Below are positions 1 through 8,478 of a DNA stretch of 64,000 nucleotides, piece by piece (the first letter of the stretch is position 1; the number at the start of each line of letters is the position of its first letter). The stretch covers positions 11,790 through 75,789 of the forward strand of contig JBGSXL010000030.1 in assembly GCA_041751425.1 (NCBI GenBank), read 5' to 3'. Under the pieces are notes generated by a model. The model was not told where the DNA came from. It made no database searches and saw nothing but the letters and a program-made list of their open reading frames with translations. A program made the translations under genes and the position numbers. Source of the stretch: JAVVEG01 sp041751425. Its GTDB lineage: Bacteria; Pseudomonadota; Gammaproteobacteria; Pseudomonadales; Pseudohongiellaceae.

Positions 1-1
1 T

Positions 2-817
2 ATTTGGCAGGGCGTAAAAGGATTGATGGAAGCGTCTCCCGGCAAATACAAATTCTCCAAACTGACTCGATTGACGTGTGGCGGTTCCGCACCACCCCCT
101 TCATTGATAGGCTGGTTCTGGGATGAGCTGGGCGTAGAGATGGTGCAGGGCTGGGGTATGACCGAAACCAGTCCGCTGGCAACAATCAGCCGCCGTGCTG
201 GCAAGCTGAAGCATCTGAAAATGTCGGATGCTGAGCGTGCTGCCAATCAGGCAAAGGCCGGTTTACCGATTGCAGGTCTGGAAATAGAAATATTTGATGA
301 CCAGTGGCAACCACTGCCACATGACGGCGTGGCATTCGGCGAGTTATTGATTCGAGGCCCGTGGATTTGCTCAGAGTACTACAACGATCCGCAACCAGAG
401 AAGTTCCACGATGGCTGGCTTGTAACGGGTGACGTGGCACGTATTGATCCGGAAGGTTATATCATTATTACTGACCGCTCCAAAGATCTGATCAAATCGG
501 GCGGCGAGTGGATATCCTCAGTGGATCTGGAGAATCACATTGTTGCATTGCCTGGTGTTGCTCAGGCTTGTGTTGTGGCACATCCACACCCGCGCTGGGA
601 TGAAAGACCGGTGGCACTGGTTATCAAGAAGCCAGGCGCCGAGCTCACCATGCAGCAGGTAGTCACTCATTGCGAAAGCAAGTTCGCCAAGTGGCAGTTG
701 CCTGACGATGTACTGTTCGTTGATGCCATACCTTTGACGACAACAGGCAAGATGGACAAGAAAATAGTGCGCGCCAAGTTGGACGCAGACGGCTATAAAT
801 TGCCAGATCAACGTTAA
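2..817 (+). CDS. Fatty-acid--CoA ligase, C-terminal part (5' end outside window)
   Basis: This is the C-terminal 271 residues of an adenylate-forming acyl-CoA synthetase; the reading frame is open to the window edge, so the start lies upstream. It would activate a fatty acid with ATP and load it onto CoA. Visible motifs are GWGMTETSP (the A5 adenylate motif, near residue 45 of the fragment), a TGDVARID stretch, ITDRSKDLIKSGGEWIS (the hinge and A8 region, near 155) and the catalytic lysine in TTTGKMDKK near 249. The motif pattern resembles medium/long-chain ligases of the AlkK type rather than acetyl-CoA synthetase; chain length cannot be read from the fragment. The crotonase at 2838 fits acyl-CoA metabolism, but no operon link is visible. 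Confidence 0.9.
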   Translation: MWQGVKGLMEASPGKYKFSKLTRLTCGGSAPPPSLIGWFWDELGVEMVQGWGMTETSPLATISRRAGKLKHLKMSDAERAANQAKAGLPIAGLEIEIFDDQWQPLPHDGVAFGELLIRGPWICSEYYNDPQPEKFHDGWLVTGDVARIDPEGYIIITDRSKDLIKSGGEWISSVDLENHIVALPGVAQACVVAHPHPRWDERPVALVIKKPGAELTMQQVVTHCESKFAKWQLPDDVLFVDAIPLTTTGKMDKKIVRAKLDADGYKLPDQR

Positions 818-856
818 GGGATTTTTCGCAGGTTCTCCAAATTAAGAGGCACGATC

Positions 857-2224
857 ATGTTCAGGATATTCAAGTTGTCAGCATTGCCAATAATAATTGC
901 GATGGGGTTTGTTGCATGCAGTCCGCAGGAAAGTTCTCCACCGGCGGAGTCTGCTGCAACCTCAGCGCCTCCAGCAACAGTTTCGTCAGTCGAAAGTGAG
1001 GCAGAGCTGATCGCACGAGCTCGTGGCATTCATGAGCGAGTGATCACACTGGATACGCATGCGGACATCAATACCGCGAATTTTACGGCTGACAACAACT
1101 ACACCATGGATCTGGATACGCAGGTGAATCTGCCGAAGATGGAAGCCGGTGGTCTGGACGTTGCGTGGTTCATTGTTTATACAGGACAGGGCGAACTTAC
1201 TGACAATGGTTATGCTGCTGCGTACGCCAATGCCATGGATAAGTTCGATGCCATCGAACGCCTGACTAGTGAGATTGCACCTGGCGCTATTGATCTGGCA
1301 TACACGTCGGATGATGTCCGTCGTATAGTTGCAGAGGGCAGAAAAGTTGCGATGATTGGTATCGAGAATGCCTACCCCATGGGAACCGATATCAATATGG
1401 TCAGACGATTTCAGGAACTCGGTGGCCGTTACATGTCATTGACTCACAACGGCCATAATCAGTTTGGAGACTCCAATACAGGTGAAGCTACTGGTGAGTG
1501 GTTGTATAACGGACTCAGCGAACTGGGTCGCCAGGCTGTTATCGAGATGAATAAATGGGGAGTCATGATCGATATTTCCCATCCTGCCACAACGACTAAT
1601 CTCCAAACTATAGCGATGTCAGAGGCACCGGTGATTGCATCGCACTCATCCGCCCGGGGCCTGTCCGATCACAGCCGTAATCTCAATGACGAAGAATTGA
1701 TTGCGGTCAGGGATAACGGTGGCGTAGTGCAGGTGACCGCTTTTCGCGCTTACATAGATGGCGACAAACATCGCCTGAATCGTGAGGCGCTATTGCGGCT
1801 GCAGACTGCGATTGCACAGGATCTGGATTTCGAGATGCTGGATGCTGCAGCGGTTCGTGCGCTCGATGATGAAGCGCGCGCGGCGTATCTGGAAGGAATG
1901 ACTGAAATTAATGCTCTGGCCGCGCCGCGCATTGCAGCCGAGGTAGATGCCGTGGCACCACCCGTTGATGTGGCGGATTTCGTTGATCACATTGATTACA
2001 TGGTAGATCTGATTGGTCTGGATCACGTAGGCATCAGTTCTGATTTCGATGGTGGCGGCGGGGTTGAAGGCTGGAACGATGCCTCTGAGACATTCAATGT
2101 CACACTGGAATTAGTGCGACGTGGTTACACTGAGGAGCAAATAGCCGCTCTATGGAGTGGCAATCTGTTAAGAGTGCTGGACGACGTGCAGCGTATTGCT
2201 GCGGAAATACAGGCGCGTGCCTGA
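857..2224 (+). CDS. Membrane dipeptidase, peptidase family M19, lipoprotein
   Basis: 455-residue zinc dipeptidase of the renal dipeptidase (M19) family, which cleaves dipeptides and some beta-lactam-like amides. The N-terminus is a lipoprotein signal ending at Cys (GFVAC near residue 21), followed by a Ser/Ala/Pro-rich linker to about residue 50, so the enzyme is probably anchored to a periplasm-facing membrane. The metal-binding H68-x-D70 (DTHAD), the Glu in GIENAYPMG (near 170), the LTHNGHN stretch, the DISHP motif and the GISSDFDGGGG loop near the C-terminus are all present. A GAGG Shine-Dalgarno precedes the ATG. It starts 39 bp after the ligase and is followed after 15 bp by an NnrU-like gene. 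Confidence 0.9.
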   Translation: MFRIFKLSALPIIIAMGFVACSPQESSPPAESAATSAPPATVSSVESEAELIARARGIHERVITLDTHADINTANFTADNNYTMDLDTQVNLPKMEAGGLDVAWFIVYTGQGELTDNGYAAAYANAMDKFDAIERLTSEIAPGAIDLAYTSDDVRRIVAEGRKVAMIGIENAYPMGTDINMVRRFQELGGRYMSLTHNGHNQFGDSNTGEATGEWLYNGLSELGRQAVIEMNKWGVMIDISHPATTTNLQTIAMSEAPVIASHSSARGLSDHSRNLNDEELIAVRDNGGVVQVTAFRAYIDGDKHRLNREALLRLQTAIAQDLDFEMLDAAAVRALDDEARAAYLEGMTEINALAAPRIAAEVDAVAPPVDVADFVDHIDYMVDLIGLDHVGISSDFDGGGGVEGWNDASETFNVTLELVRRGYTEEQIAALWSGNLLRVLDDVQRIAAEIQARA

Positions 2225-2239
2225 CAACAGGGGATTACT

Positions 2240-2818
2240 ATGACGGCTCTCGTACTTGGAATTGTATTGTTCCTGGGTGTTCATTCCATTCGTATTTTTG
2301 CGGATGGCTGGCGTACCCGCCAAATTGAAAAACTGGGCGCGGGAACCTGGAAAGGAATCTTTGCAGCTGTTGCCGTTGTGGGTTTCGTACTTATCATCTG
2401 GGGTTATGGCGCAGCCCGTATGAATCCAACCTGGTTGTGGGCAAGCCCGGTGTGGACGCGCCATCTGGCAGCATTGTTGACTGTGCCTGCTTTCATTCTT
2501 TTGGTAGCAACTTATATTCCCGGCTCCAGAATCCGCGCCAAAGTCGGTCACCCCATGGTGTTAGGTGTCAAAGTCTGGGCGCTTGCTCATTTGATAGCAA
2601 ATGGCACAGTAGCTGATGTCATTCTATTTGGCAGTTTTCTGGTTTGGGCTATAGTTGAGTATGCGGTATCGCGTCGCCGCGACCGGTTGGCTGGTGTGCA
2701 AGTGGTACCCGGCACTGGCAAGAAAGATGTACAGGTGGTCGTAATCGGTTTAGTTTCGTGGGTGTTATTCGCCATGTTTCTGCATGGCCCCTTGATTGGT
2801 GTGCAGCCATTTGGTTAA
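2240..2818 (+). CDS. NnrU-like integral membrane protein
   Basis: 192-residue polytopic membrane protein with about five hydrophobic segments. Family features seen are the N-terminal FLGVHSIRIF, the RMNPTWLW loop and the internal HPMVLGVKVWALAHLIANGT segment, which match the NnrU family (related to isoprenoid-pathway membrane proteins). NnrU was named from denitrification gene clusters, but no denitrification gene lies nearby, so the role here is open. A strong AGGGGA ribosome site precedes the ATG, and the gene follows the dipeptidase by 15 bp, so the two are probably co-transcribed. It converges with the crotonase at 2838. Confidence 0.85.
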   Translation: MTALVLGIVLFLGVHSIRIFADGWRTRQIEKLGAGTWKGIFAAVAVVGFVLIIWGYGAARMNPTWLWASPVWTRHLAALLTVPAFILLVATYIPGSRIRAKVGHPMVLGVKVWALAHLIANGTVADVILFGSFLVWAIVEYAVSRRRDRLAGVQVVPGTGKKDVQVVVIGLVSWVLFAMFLHGPLIGVQPFG

Positions 2819-2837
2819 TCGCAGTAATACTCCGCGA

Positions 2838-3647
2838 TCAATCCTTGAATTTTGGAGTCCTTTTTTCCAGAAAAGCGCTGACAGCTTCTTCGTGTTGTGC
2901 TGTGTGGTGTGCCAGCGCCTGAAATCCGGCAGACATCTCCAGCAGACTTTCCAGGCGCATATGCTGACCCTCGCGCAGGAGTCGTTTTGTCATTCGCAGA
3001 GCCTGGCCCGGGTTGGCGGCAATACGCTCGGCCATCTGCATGGCGGCAGGTAACAGGTCTTCGTGGGCAACCACCTGTGACACGAGGCCACAGGCAAGAG
3101 CCGCTGCAGCGTCTATAGCTTCACCGGTAAATGCCATTTCAGCCGCTTTAGACATGCCTACGGCTCTAGGCAGTAACCATGCCCCGCCATCACCTGGAAT
3201 CAACCCCACTTTGACGAAACTTTCTGCAAAGGTCGCTTTCTCTGAGGCTATACGGATATCGCACATGCACGCCAGGTCGCAGCCGGCGCCGATGGCCGGA
3301 CCATTGACAGCAGCTATAGTGGGAACTTCCAGATTATAAAGCGCGAGAGGAATCCGTTGGATGCCACCACGATACGCGTGGCGAATATTGGCGGGTTCTC
3401 CTACTCCTTTACCCATCTTCTCTGTCATCTTGCGCAAGTTGCCACCAGCCGAAAACGCAGGTCCCGCGCCGCTGAGAATAACAGCGCGCACTGACCGGTC
3501 GCGGGTAATACGTGCGCAAGCCTCCATGATCTCTTCGGCGTCTTCCTCACCGGTCATGGCATTACGCGTTTCCGGGCGAATCATGGTGAGCAGGACAATG
3601 GCGCCTTGTTGGTCGAAACTCAGGAAGGGCGGTTCAGATTGACTCAT
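2838..3647 (-). CDS. Enoyl-CoA hydratase/isomerase (crotonase) family protein
   Basis: 269-residue crotonase-fold protein acting on acyl-CoA thioesters. The oxyanion-hole regions are clear (SGAGPAFSAGG near residue 62 and NGPAIGAGCDLA near 115). The two glutamates of classical enoyl-CoA hydratases are not conserved: the first is Asp (GAGCDLA) and the second position holds a Phe (FAESFVKVGLIPGDGG). The GDGGAWLLPR stretch is more like isomerase-type relatives such as PaaG. Simple hydration may therefore not be its reaction; an isomerase or other crotonase activity is an inference. GGAG lies upstream of the ATG. It is a single gene, convergent with the NnrU gene. Confidence 0.85.
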   Translation of the reverse strand: MSQSEPPFLSFDQQGAIVLLTMIRPETRNAMTGEEDAEEIMEACARITRDRSVRAVILSGAGPAFSAGGNLRKMTEKMGKGVGEPANIRHAYRGGIQRIPLALYNLEVPTIAAVNGPAIGAGCDLACMCDIRIASEKATFAESFVKVGLIPGDGGAWLLPRAVGMSKAAEMAFTGEAIDAAAALACGLVSQVVAHEDLLPAAMQMAERIAANPGQALRMTKRLLREGQHMRLESLLEMSAGFQALAHHTAQHEEAVSAFLEKRTPKFKD

Positions 3648-3816
3648 AAACTGGGGTTCTCCATAGCAGGCTCAACCGAATGTTGGTGCCTGAGTCTAGC
3701 ACAGCTTGCTTGAGCGGATAGATACTGGTAATTCAGACGCTTATCAAGCAGAATTGGGGGCGAATTTGCCTCCGAAGCAAATTATCAATGATGTAGACCG
3801 TAGAGGAGTAGAAATA

Positions 3817-4248
3817 GTGAAGAAAATTTTTGGCATTAGTGTAGCTCTGGTACTGGGCGTTGTCTCAACACTGCTGATAGCGCAGCAACCGGAAAAAACC
3901 CCGGCACCTGAAGGGGCATCACTTTATTTTGTCTCTCCACAGAATGGTGACGTCGTATCCTCCCCATTCACTGTTGTATTTGGACTCAAAGGAATGGGCG
4001 TTGCGCCTGCTGGTATAGTGATGCCAAATACAGGACATCACCATTTGTTGGTCAATGCCGAGCAATTGCCAGACTTAAATGTGCCTTTGGGAACCAACGT
4101 GACTCACTTCGGTCTTGGACAAACAGAAACTACCGTGACACTGGAGCCTGGCGTGCATACTCTGCAGTTGATCCTGGGCGATCATTTGCATATCCCCCAT
4201 AATCTACCTGTAGTTTCTGAAAAAATAACTGTGACAGTCAGTCAATAA
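3817..4248 (+). CDS. DUF4399-type secreted protein
   Basis: 143-residue exported protein beginning at a GTG preceded by AGAGGAG; an upstream in-frame ATG at 3706 would put a non-signal sequence ahead of an obvious signal peptide, so I prefer the GTG. After a hydrophobic signal (about residues 1-23, ending near LLIAQQ) comes a small beta-sandwich-like domain. Histidines cluster in TGHHHLLVN and GDHLHIPHN, with FVSPQNGDVV near its start, all typical of DUF4399. Metal binding by the histidines is plausible but unproven. It is followed after 33 bp by the FabH-like gene. Confidence 0.75.
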   Translation: MKKIFGISVALVLGVVSTLLIAQQPEKTPAPEGASLYFVSPQNGDVVSSPFTVVFGLKGMGVAPAGIVMPNTGHHHLLVNAEQLPDLNVPLGTNVTHFGLGQTETTVTLEPGVHTLQLILGDHLHIPHNLPVVSEKITVTVSQ

Positions 4249-4281
4249 AAATAATATTTAAGACGTTGTCAGGATGCGCCT

Positions 4282-5421
4282 ATGCGTCAGCATAATCCCA
4301 GCTCTACAGTAGTTATCAGCGGAAGCGGTTTGTGGACGCCCGAACATATCGTCAGCAACGAGGAGCTGGTGCTGGCTTTGAATGCTTATGCCGACAAGTT
4401 CAACGCGGAACACGAAGCAGAAATTGCAGCCGGTATATGTCAGGCGGTTGCGAAATCGGATCCCGATTTCATTGAGAAGGCCAGCGGCATCAGACAACGC
4501 CATGCCTATGTGAAAGACGGCATTTTGGACGTTAACCGCATGCGACCGAACATTCCGGAGCGAGCTGAAAGCGAGCTCAGTCATCAGGCGGAAATTGCGC
4601 TGGCTGCAGCGAAAATTGCTTTAACTAATGCCGGCAAAGCTGCAACAGATATTGATGCAGTGATCGTCAGTTGCGCTTACACACAACGAGCATATCCGGC
4701 AATTGCGATTGAGGTGCAGGATGCGCTTGGTATAGAGGGGTTTGGTTTCGACATGCTGGTTGCGTGTTCGGCGGCAACTTTTGCTTTGCATCGCGCTTAT
4801 GAGATGGTCAAGGCAGGTTCGGCACGTGCCGTCCTCGTTATCAATCCTGAGCTGATTACTCCTCAAGTCAATTTCTGTGATCGCGACAGTCATTTTATCT
4901 TTGGCGATGTAGCCACAGCCATTGTAGTTGAGCGTGGCGACACCGCCAGCAGTAAAGAACAATATGAAATACTGGGAACGCAGGCACAGACCATGTTTTC
5001 CAGCAATATACGCTCAAACTTCAGTTATATGTCACGAACTCATGATGTGGATGCGTTCGGCCCGGATAAACTTTTTCATCAGGAGGGGCGCTCTGTTTTC
5101 AAGGAAGTGTGTCCCATGGCTGCTGAGCATATAGGCAATCACCTGACGCTATTGGGGTTTGCCATAGCGGATGTGAAACGCTGGTGGCTGCATCAGGCGA
5201 ATATCAATATGAATCTGTTGATTGTGAAAAAACTGTTGGGTCGCGCAGCCACCGTAGAAGAGGCCCCCATTGTGTTGGACCGCTATGCGAATACCGCTTC
5301 CGCAGGGTCGATCATCGCCTTTAATTTGCATAGCCAGGATTTACACGCTGGTGATATTGGTGTGATTTGCTCGTTTGGAGCAGGTTATTCTATTGGTAGC
5401 TTGATTGTGAAAAAACGCTAG
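4282..5421 (+). CDS. Beta-ketoacyl-ACP synthase III-like protein
   Basis: 379-residue thiolase-fold condensing enzyme. The complete KAS III triad can be placed: Cys162 (VACSAAT), His304 (LHQAN) and Asn337 (RYANTAS), with a final GAGYSIGS glycine loop. It is longer than E. coli FabH (about 317 residues), with an insert at roughly residues 30-75 that includes KASGIRQRH, like the longer FabH-type proteins of Pseudomonas that accept medium-chain acyl-CoA. Primer specificity cannot be read from sequence. No other fatty-acid synthesis gene is adjacent; the next gene on the strand, 25 bp on, is a beta-lactamase-fold hydrolase. Confidence 0.85.
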   Translation: MRQHNPSSTVVISGSGLWTPEHIVSNEELVLALNAYADKFNAEHEAEIAAGICQAVAKSDPDFIEKASGIRQRHAYVKDGILDVNRMRPNIPERAESELSHQAEIALAAAKIALTNAGKAATDIDAVIVSCAYTQRAYPAIAIEVQDALGIEGFGFDMLVACSAATFALHRAYEMVKAGSARAVLVINPELITPQVNFCDRDSHFIFGDVATAIVVERGDTASSKEQYEILGTQAQTMFSSNIRSNFSYMSRTHDVDAFGPDKLFHQEGRSVFKEVCPMAAEHIGNHLTLLGFAIADVKRWWLHQANINMNLLIVKKLLGRAATVEEAPIVLDRYANTASAGSIIAFNLHSQDLHAGDIGVICSFGAGYSIGSLIVKKR

Positions 5422-5446
5422 TCTTAAAACTATAAAGAGGTATCTT

Positions 5447-6730
5447 ATGTCTCAATTACGTCGCATGCGAACAATAGGTTTCGCATTACTCTGTTCGTCG
5501 TTCGCTGCAATGTCTGCGCAAGCGGACAATCTTTCTTACGCCAGTCCAGAATCCGTGGGCATGTCTTCTGCTGCACTCGAACGCATTACTCCTTTGTTAC
5601 AGGGTTATATCGATGATGGAGAGTTGGTCGGGGCCGTCAGCATGGTTGCCCGCCGTGGTAAAGTAGTGCATTTCGAAAAATTCGGCACTTTGAATAAGGA
5701 TACCGGGCAGGAGATGGAAACCGACAGTTTGTTCCGCATCTACTCCATGACCAAACCGATTACGACTGTTGCAGCGATGATGCTGTACGAAGAAGGCAAA
5801 CTGCAAATCACCGATCCAGTGGAGAAATTCCTGCCAGAGTTTGCCGGTGTGCGTGTAGTGGGTGAGGGTGGCAATCTGGTAGCTCAGGCACGACCTTTTA
5901 CCATTCAGATGCTGATGACGCACAGTGCAGGGCTTACTTACGGTGTGTTTGGCGACACGCTGGTTGACAGAGAATACCGCGATGCACAGATTCTGGGTAA
6001 TCAGGATCTGGCAGAAATGACAACACGTCTGGGCAGCATTCCACTGCAGTTTCAGCCTGGTACGCGTTTTCATTATGGCGTCAATACTGATGTTTTGGGT
6101 CGCGTAGTGGAGGTGGTTTCCGGACAAACACTGGATGAGTTTTTCCGCGAGAGAATCTTCGCGCCTCTGGAGATGACCGACACCTTCTTTGAAGTACCTG
6201 CCGACAAGCGTCCACGTTTTGGTACCAACCACTCGTATGATCCACGCACACAAACACTGGTAGTCAGTGATAGTCCCGCGACCAGTGCGTTCGCAAATAG
6301 CGTGATCTTCTATTCCGGTGGTGGCGGTCTGGTGGGCACTGCAGAAGATTATATGCGCTTCAGTCAAATGATGCTGAATGGTGGTGAACTGGATGGCCAG
6401 CGTATCCTTGGGAGCAAGACTATTGAGTACATGACGCAGAATCACTTGCCCGGCATATTCCGTGGTCAGGGACCGGACAGCGGCATGAACCTGCCTGGCT
6501 TTGTGTCCGGTACAGGTTTTGGACTGGGTTTCGCCGTTGTTGAAGATCCTGCGGCTGTCGGCGGTGTAGGCTCCAAAGGCGAATACTACTGGGGAGGTGC
6601 CGCAGGTACCATGTTCTGGATAGACCCAGTGGAAGAATTAATCGGCGTAGTGATGATTCAACATATGAATGTGCAAGTGCCACTGCGTGCCGCATTCAAA
6701 GCAGTGACCTATGGCGCTATCATCGATTGA
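5447..6730 (+). CDS. Serine hydrolase, beta-lactamase (class C/DD-peptidase) family
   Basis: 427-residue exported serine hydrolase with a signal peptide ending near SAQA (about residue 26). The catalytic S100-x-x-K103 is in YSMTKP, the second motif is Y-x-N in FHYGVNTD (about residue 210), and LMTHSAGLTYG is typical of the family. Such proteins include esterases, D-aminopeptidases and penicillin-binding-like enzymes; a true class C beta-lactamase is unlikely from the overall context. The ATG follows AGAGG. It is the second gene of an apparent fabH-like/hydrolase/unknown-protein run. Confidence 0.87.
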   Translation: MSQLRRMRTIGFALLCSSFAAMSAQADNLSYASPESVGMSSAALERITPLLQGYIDDGELVGAVSMVARRGKVVHFEKFGTLNKDTGQEMETDSLFRIYSMTKPITTVAAMMLYEEGKLQITDPVEKFLPEFAGVRVVGEGGNLVAQARPFTIQMLMTHSAGLTYGVFGDTLVDREYRDAQILGNQDLAEMTTRLGSIPLQFQPGTRFHYGVNTDVLGRVVEVVSGQTLDEFFRERIFAPLEMTDTFFEVPADKRPRFGTNHSYDPRTQTLVVSDSPATSAFANSVIFYSGGGGLVGTAEDYMRFSQMMLNGGELDGQRILGSKTIEYMTQNHLPGIFRGQGPDSGMNLPGFVSGTGFGLGFAVVEDPAAVGGVGSKGEYYWGGAAGTMFWIDPVEELIGVVMIQHMNVQVPLRAAFKAVTYGAIID

Positions 6731-6764
6731 TCTTTGCATCAGGCTGTCAAAGCAGAGGTGCTCA

Positions 6765-7403
6765 ATGCGTTATAAAAATCGCCTTGCATGTATGATGCTG
6801 GCGCTTTGCACAAACGGCGTTACTGCTCAGCAGAGTGCCTCTGTTGAGCAGGCTTTGCCTGAGGAAATTGTGGTAACCGGAGAGCGCACGCTTTCCGGTT
6901 TGCGCTTTCAGATGGATAGGGCGCAGGATGATATTTATCGCTTGTTTAATCAATTGTTGGATGACAGCAGATTCAAGATTAATTGCAACACTGAATCCAG
7001 TACGGGCAGTTATATTCTGCAACGCAAATGTGAACCGGCATTCCTGGCAAACGAACGCGCCAGATATGCTGCGCAGACAGTAGCTGCCTGGCGCTCTGGC
7101 GAAGACCCTTCGTTACCTCCTACTCTGGCTATGGAAATGGCGCTCGCCACAGGTAGAGTATCTGATGAAGATCTCAAGTTCGACATGACTGATCAGTACG
7201 AAAAGATGAACCAGCACATGTATGAATTAGCTATGAGTAATACCGAGCTGCAACAGGCACTTTTGAAATTGGCCGCACTGCAAGCAGATTATGTTTCTTT
7301 GGAAGAGCAACAGAAGAGCAGGCGACAAGCTGATAGTCGTGGGGGAATCCTGTGCGGAATTTTTTCACGTGCCTGCAGGAAAGAAGGCGAGCCGACACCT
7401 TAA
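6765..7403 (+). CDS. Secreted protein of unknown function with VVTGER motif
   Basis: I do not recognise a named family. The 212-residue product starts at an ATG preceded by AGAGGTG, just 34 bp after the hydrolase; a longer reading frame from 6711 would overlap that gene and lacks a signal. The signal peptide ends near VTAQQ. It is followed by an EEIVVTGERTL stretch that looks like the TonB-box region of outer-membrane receptors, but there is no barrel. The middle (MDRAQDDIYRLFNQLLDD) and the end (about residues 140-195) look like amphipathic helices or a coiled coil; the tail is basic and has cysteines. Two further cysteines (INCN, RKCEP) may pair in the periplasm. Confidence 0.7.
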   Translation: MRYKNRLACMMLALCTNGVTAQQSASVEQALPEEIVVTGERTLSGLRFQMDRAQDDIYRLFNQLLDDSRFKINCNTESSTGSYILQRKCEPAFLANERARYAAQTVAAWRSGEDPSLPPTLAMEMALATGRVSDEDLKFDMTDQYEKMNQHMYELAMSNTELQQALLKLAALQADYVSLEEQQKSRRQADSRGGILCGIFSRACRKEGEPTP

Positions 7404-7420
7404 CTTTAATCCAGTAACGA

Positions 7421-8383
7421 TCAGTTTACGAATAAGGTAAAACTCAGCCAGATATACGCTACATAGCCTGCCAACAACACAACCCCCTCAGTTCGACTTA
7501 AACGCATTCCTGTATAAAGGAAGACCATCAGCAATACAGAAGCGGCAAGCATTACCCATTGGTCAAACTGCAGAATTCTTGCAGTTACGGGAAGCGGCTG
7601 CAATATTGCCGATAGGCCCAAAATGCCCAGCACATTAAAAATATTACTACCAAGTATATTGCCAACCGCAACATCTGCGTGCTTGCGCAGGGCTGCCAAC
7701 ACTGAAACAGAAAGTTCAGGCAGTGAAGTCCCCAAGGCTACCAGAGTGAGGCCGATAACAGCATCGGATACTCCCATTAGCAGGGCAATACCAGTTGCGC
7801 CTTGCAACAGTAGTCTTGCGCCAATAACAAGCAGTAACAATCCGATAACCAGATACAGCAAAGTTGCTGGGACAGAAACAGGAAGTGCAGTCACTTCTTC
7901 GGATTCAGCGATATTCATCGAAGCAGCGGGGTTGTCGACTTGGCGTTCGGAGCGATATGCAATCACCAGATATATGACCAATCCCGTCAGAAGCAACAAT
8001 GCGTCAGCACGACCCAGCGCACTGCCTATAGCAAGAAGTATGAACAGAACAGCAGCGACAACACCAGTCAGCCCATCGCGACGCAACGACATGGGTTGCA
8101 CCGCCAATGGCGTGATTATCGCGCATAGGCCGAGAATGAGCAGGATATTACTGATATTGCTGCCAACAACGTTCCCGATAGCGATGTCCGGTTGTTGGTT
8201 GATAGCGGCGCCAACCGAGACCACCAATTCAGGTGCGGAGGTGCCAAAGCCAACGATAACCAGGCCGGCAAGCAGAGGAGAAACATCGAGCCTTTTTGCC
8301 GCAGACAAGGCGCCACGTATAAGACTCTCACCACCAACGGTTAACAGGACTAACCCTACAGCAACGAGCAAAGCATTAATCAT
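7421..8383 (-). CDS. Calcium/sodium antiporter, CaCA family (YrbG-like)
   Basis: 320-residue inner-membrane cation exchanger with about ten hydrophobic segments. It shows the two inverted alpha-repeats of the family: GFGTSAPELVVS near residue 46 and ALGTSLPELSVS near 216, each followed by a GSNI(S/F)N segment. A less hydrophobic central loop (about 140-165) separates the halves. Substrates are inferred from the family (Ca2+ and Na+). It converges with the unknown protein ending at 7403 and stands alone on its strand, about 95 bp downstream of the MFS gene. Confidence 0.92.
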   Translation of the reverse strand: MINALLVAVGLVLLTVGGESLIRGALSAAKRLDVSPLLAGLVIVGFGTSAPELVVSVGAAINQQPDIAIGNVVGSNISNILLILGLCAIITPLAVQPMSLRRDGLTGVVAAVLFILLAIGSALGRADALLLLTGLVIYLVIAYRSERQVDNPAASMNIAESEEVTALPVSVPATLLYLVIGLLLLVIGARLLLQGATGIALLMGVSDAVIGLTLVALGTSLPELSVSVLAALRKHADVAVGNILGSNIFNVLGILGLSAILQPLPVTARILQFDQWVMLAASVLLMVFLYTGMRLSRTEGVVLLAGYVAYIWLSFTLFVN

Positions 8384-8478
8384 CTACCACCACCGCGAAA
8401 GACGTTTCTAACACAAACAATGTGAATAGTATGCTGAAGTGGAAACTATTCCAAGAGAATAAATTCTATTGTGTCGGT

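Noticed and set aside
5597..6445. 282-codon frame opposite the beta-lactamase-fold gene
   Set aside because: Shadow of a well supported gene; no signal, motif or ribosome site.
7623..8411. 262-codon plus-strand frame over the Ca/Na antiporter
   Set aside because: Thr/Ser/Pro-rich shadow of a membrane protein gene.
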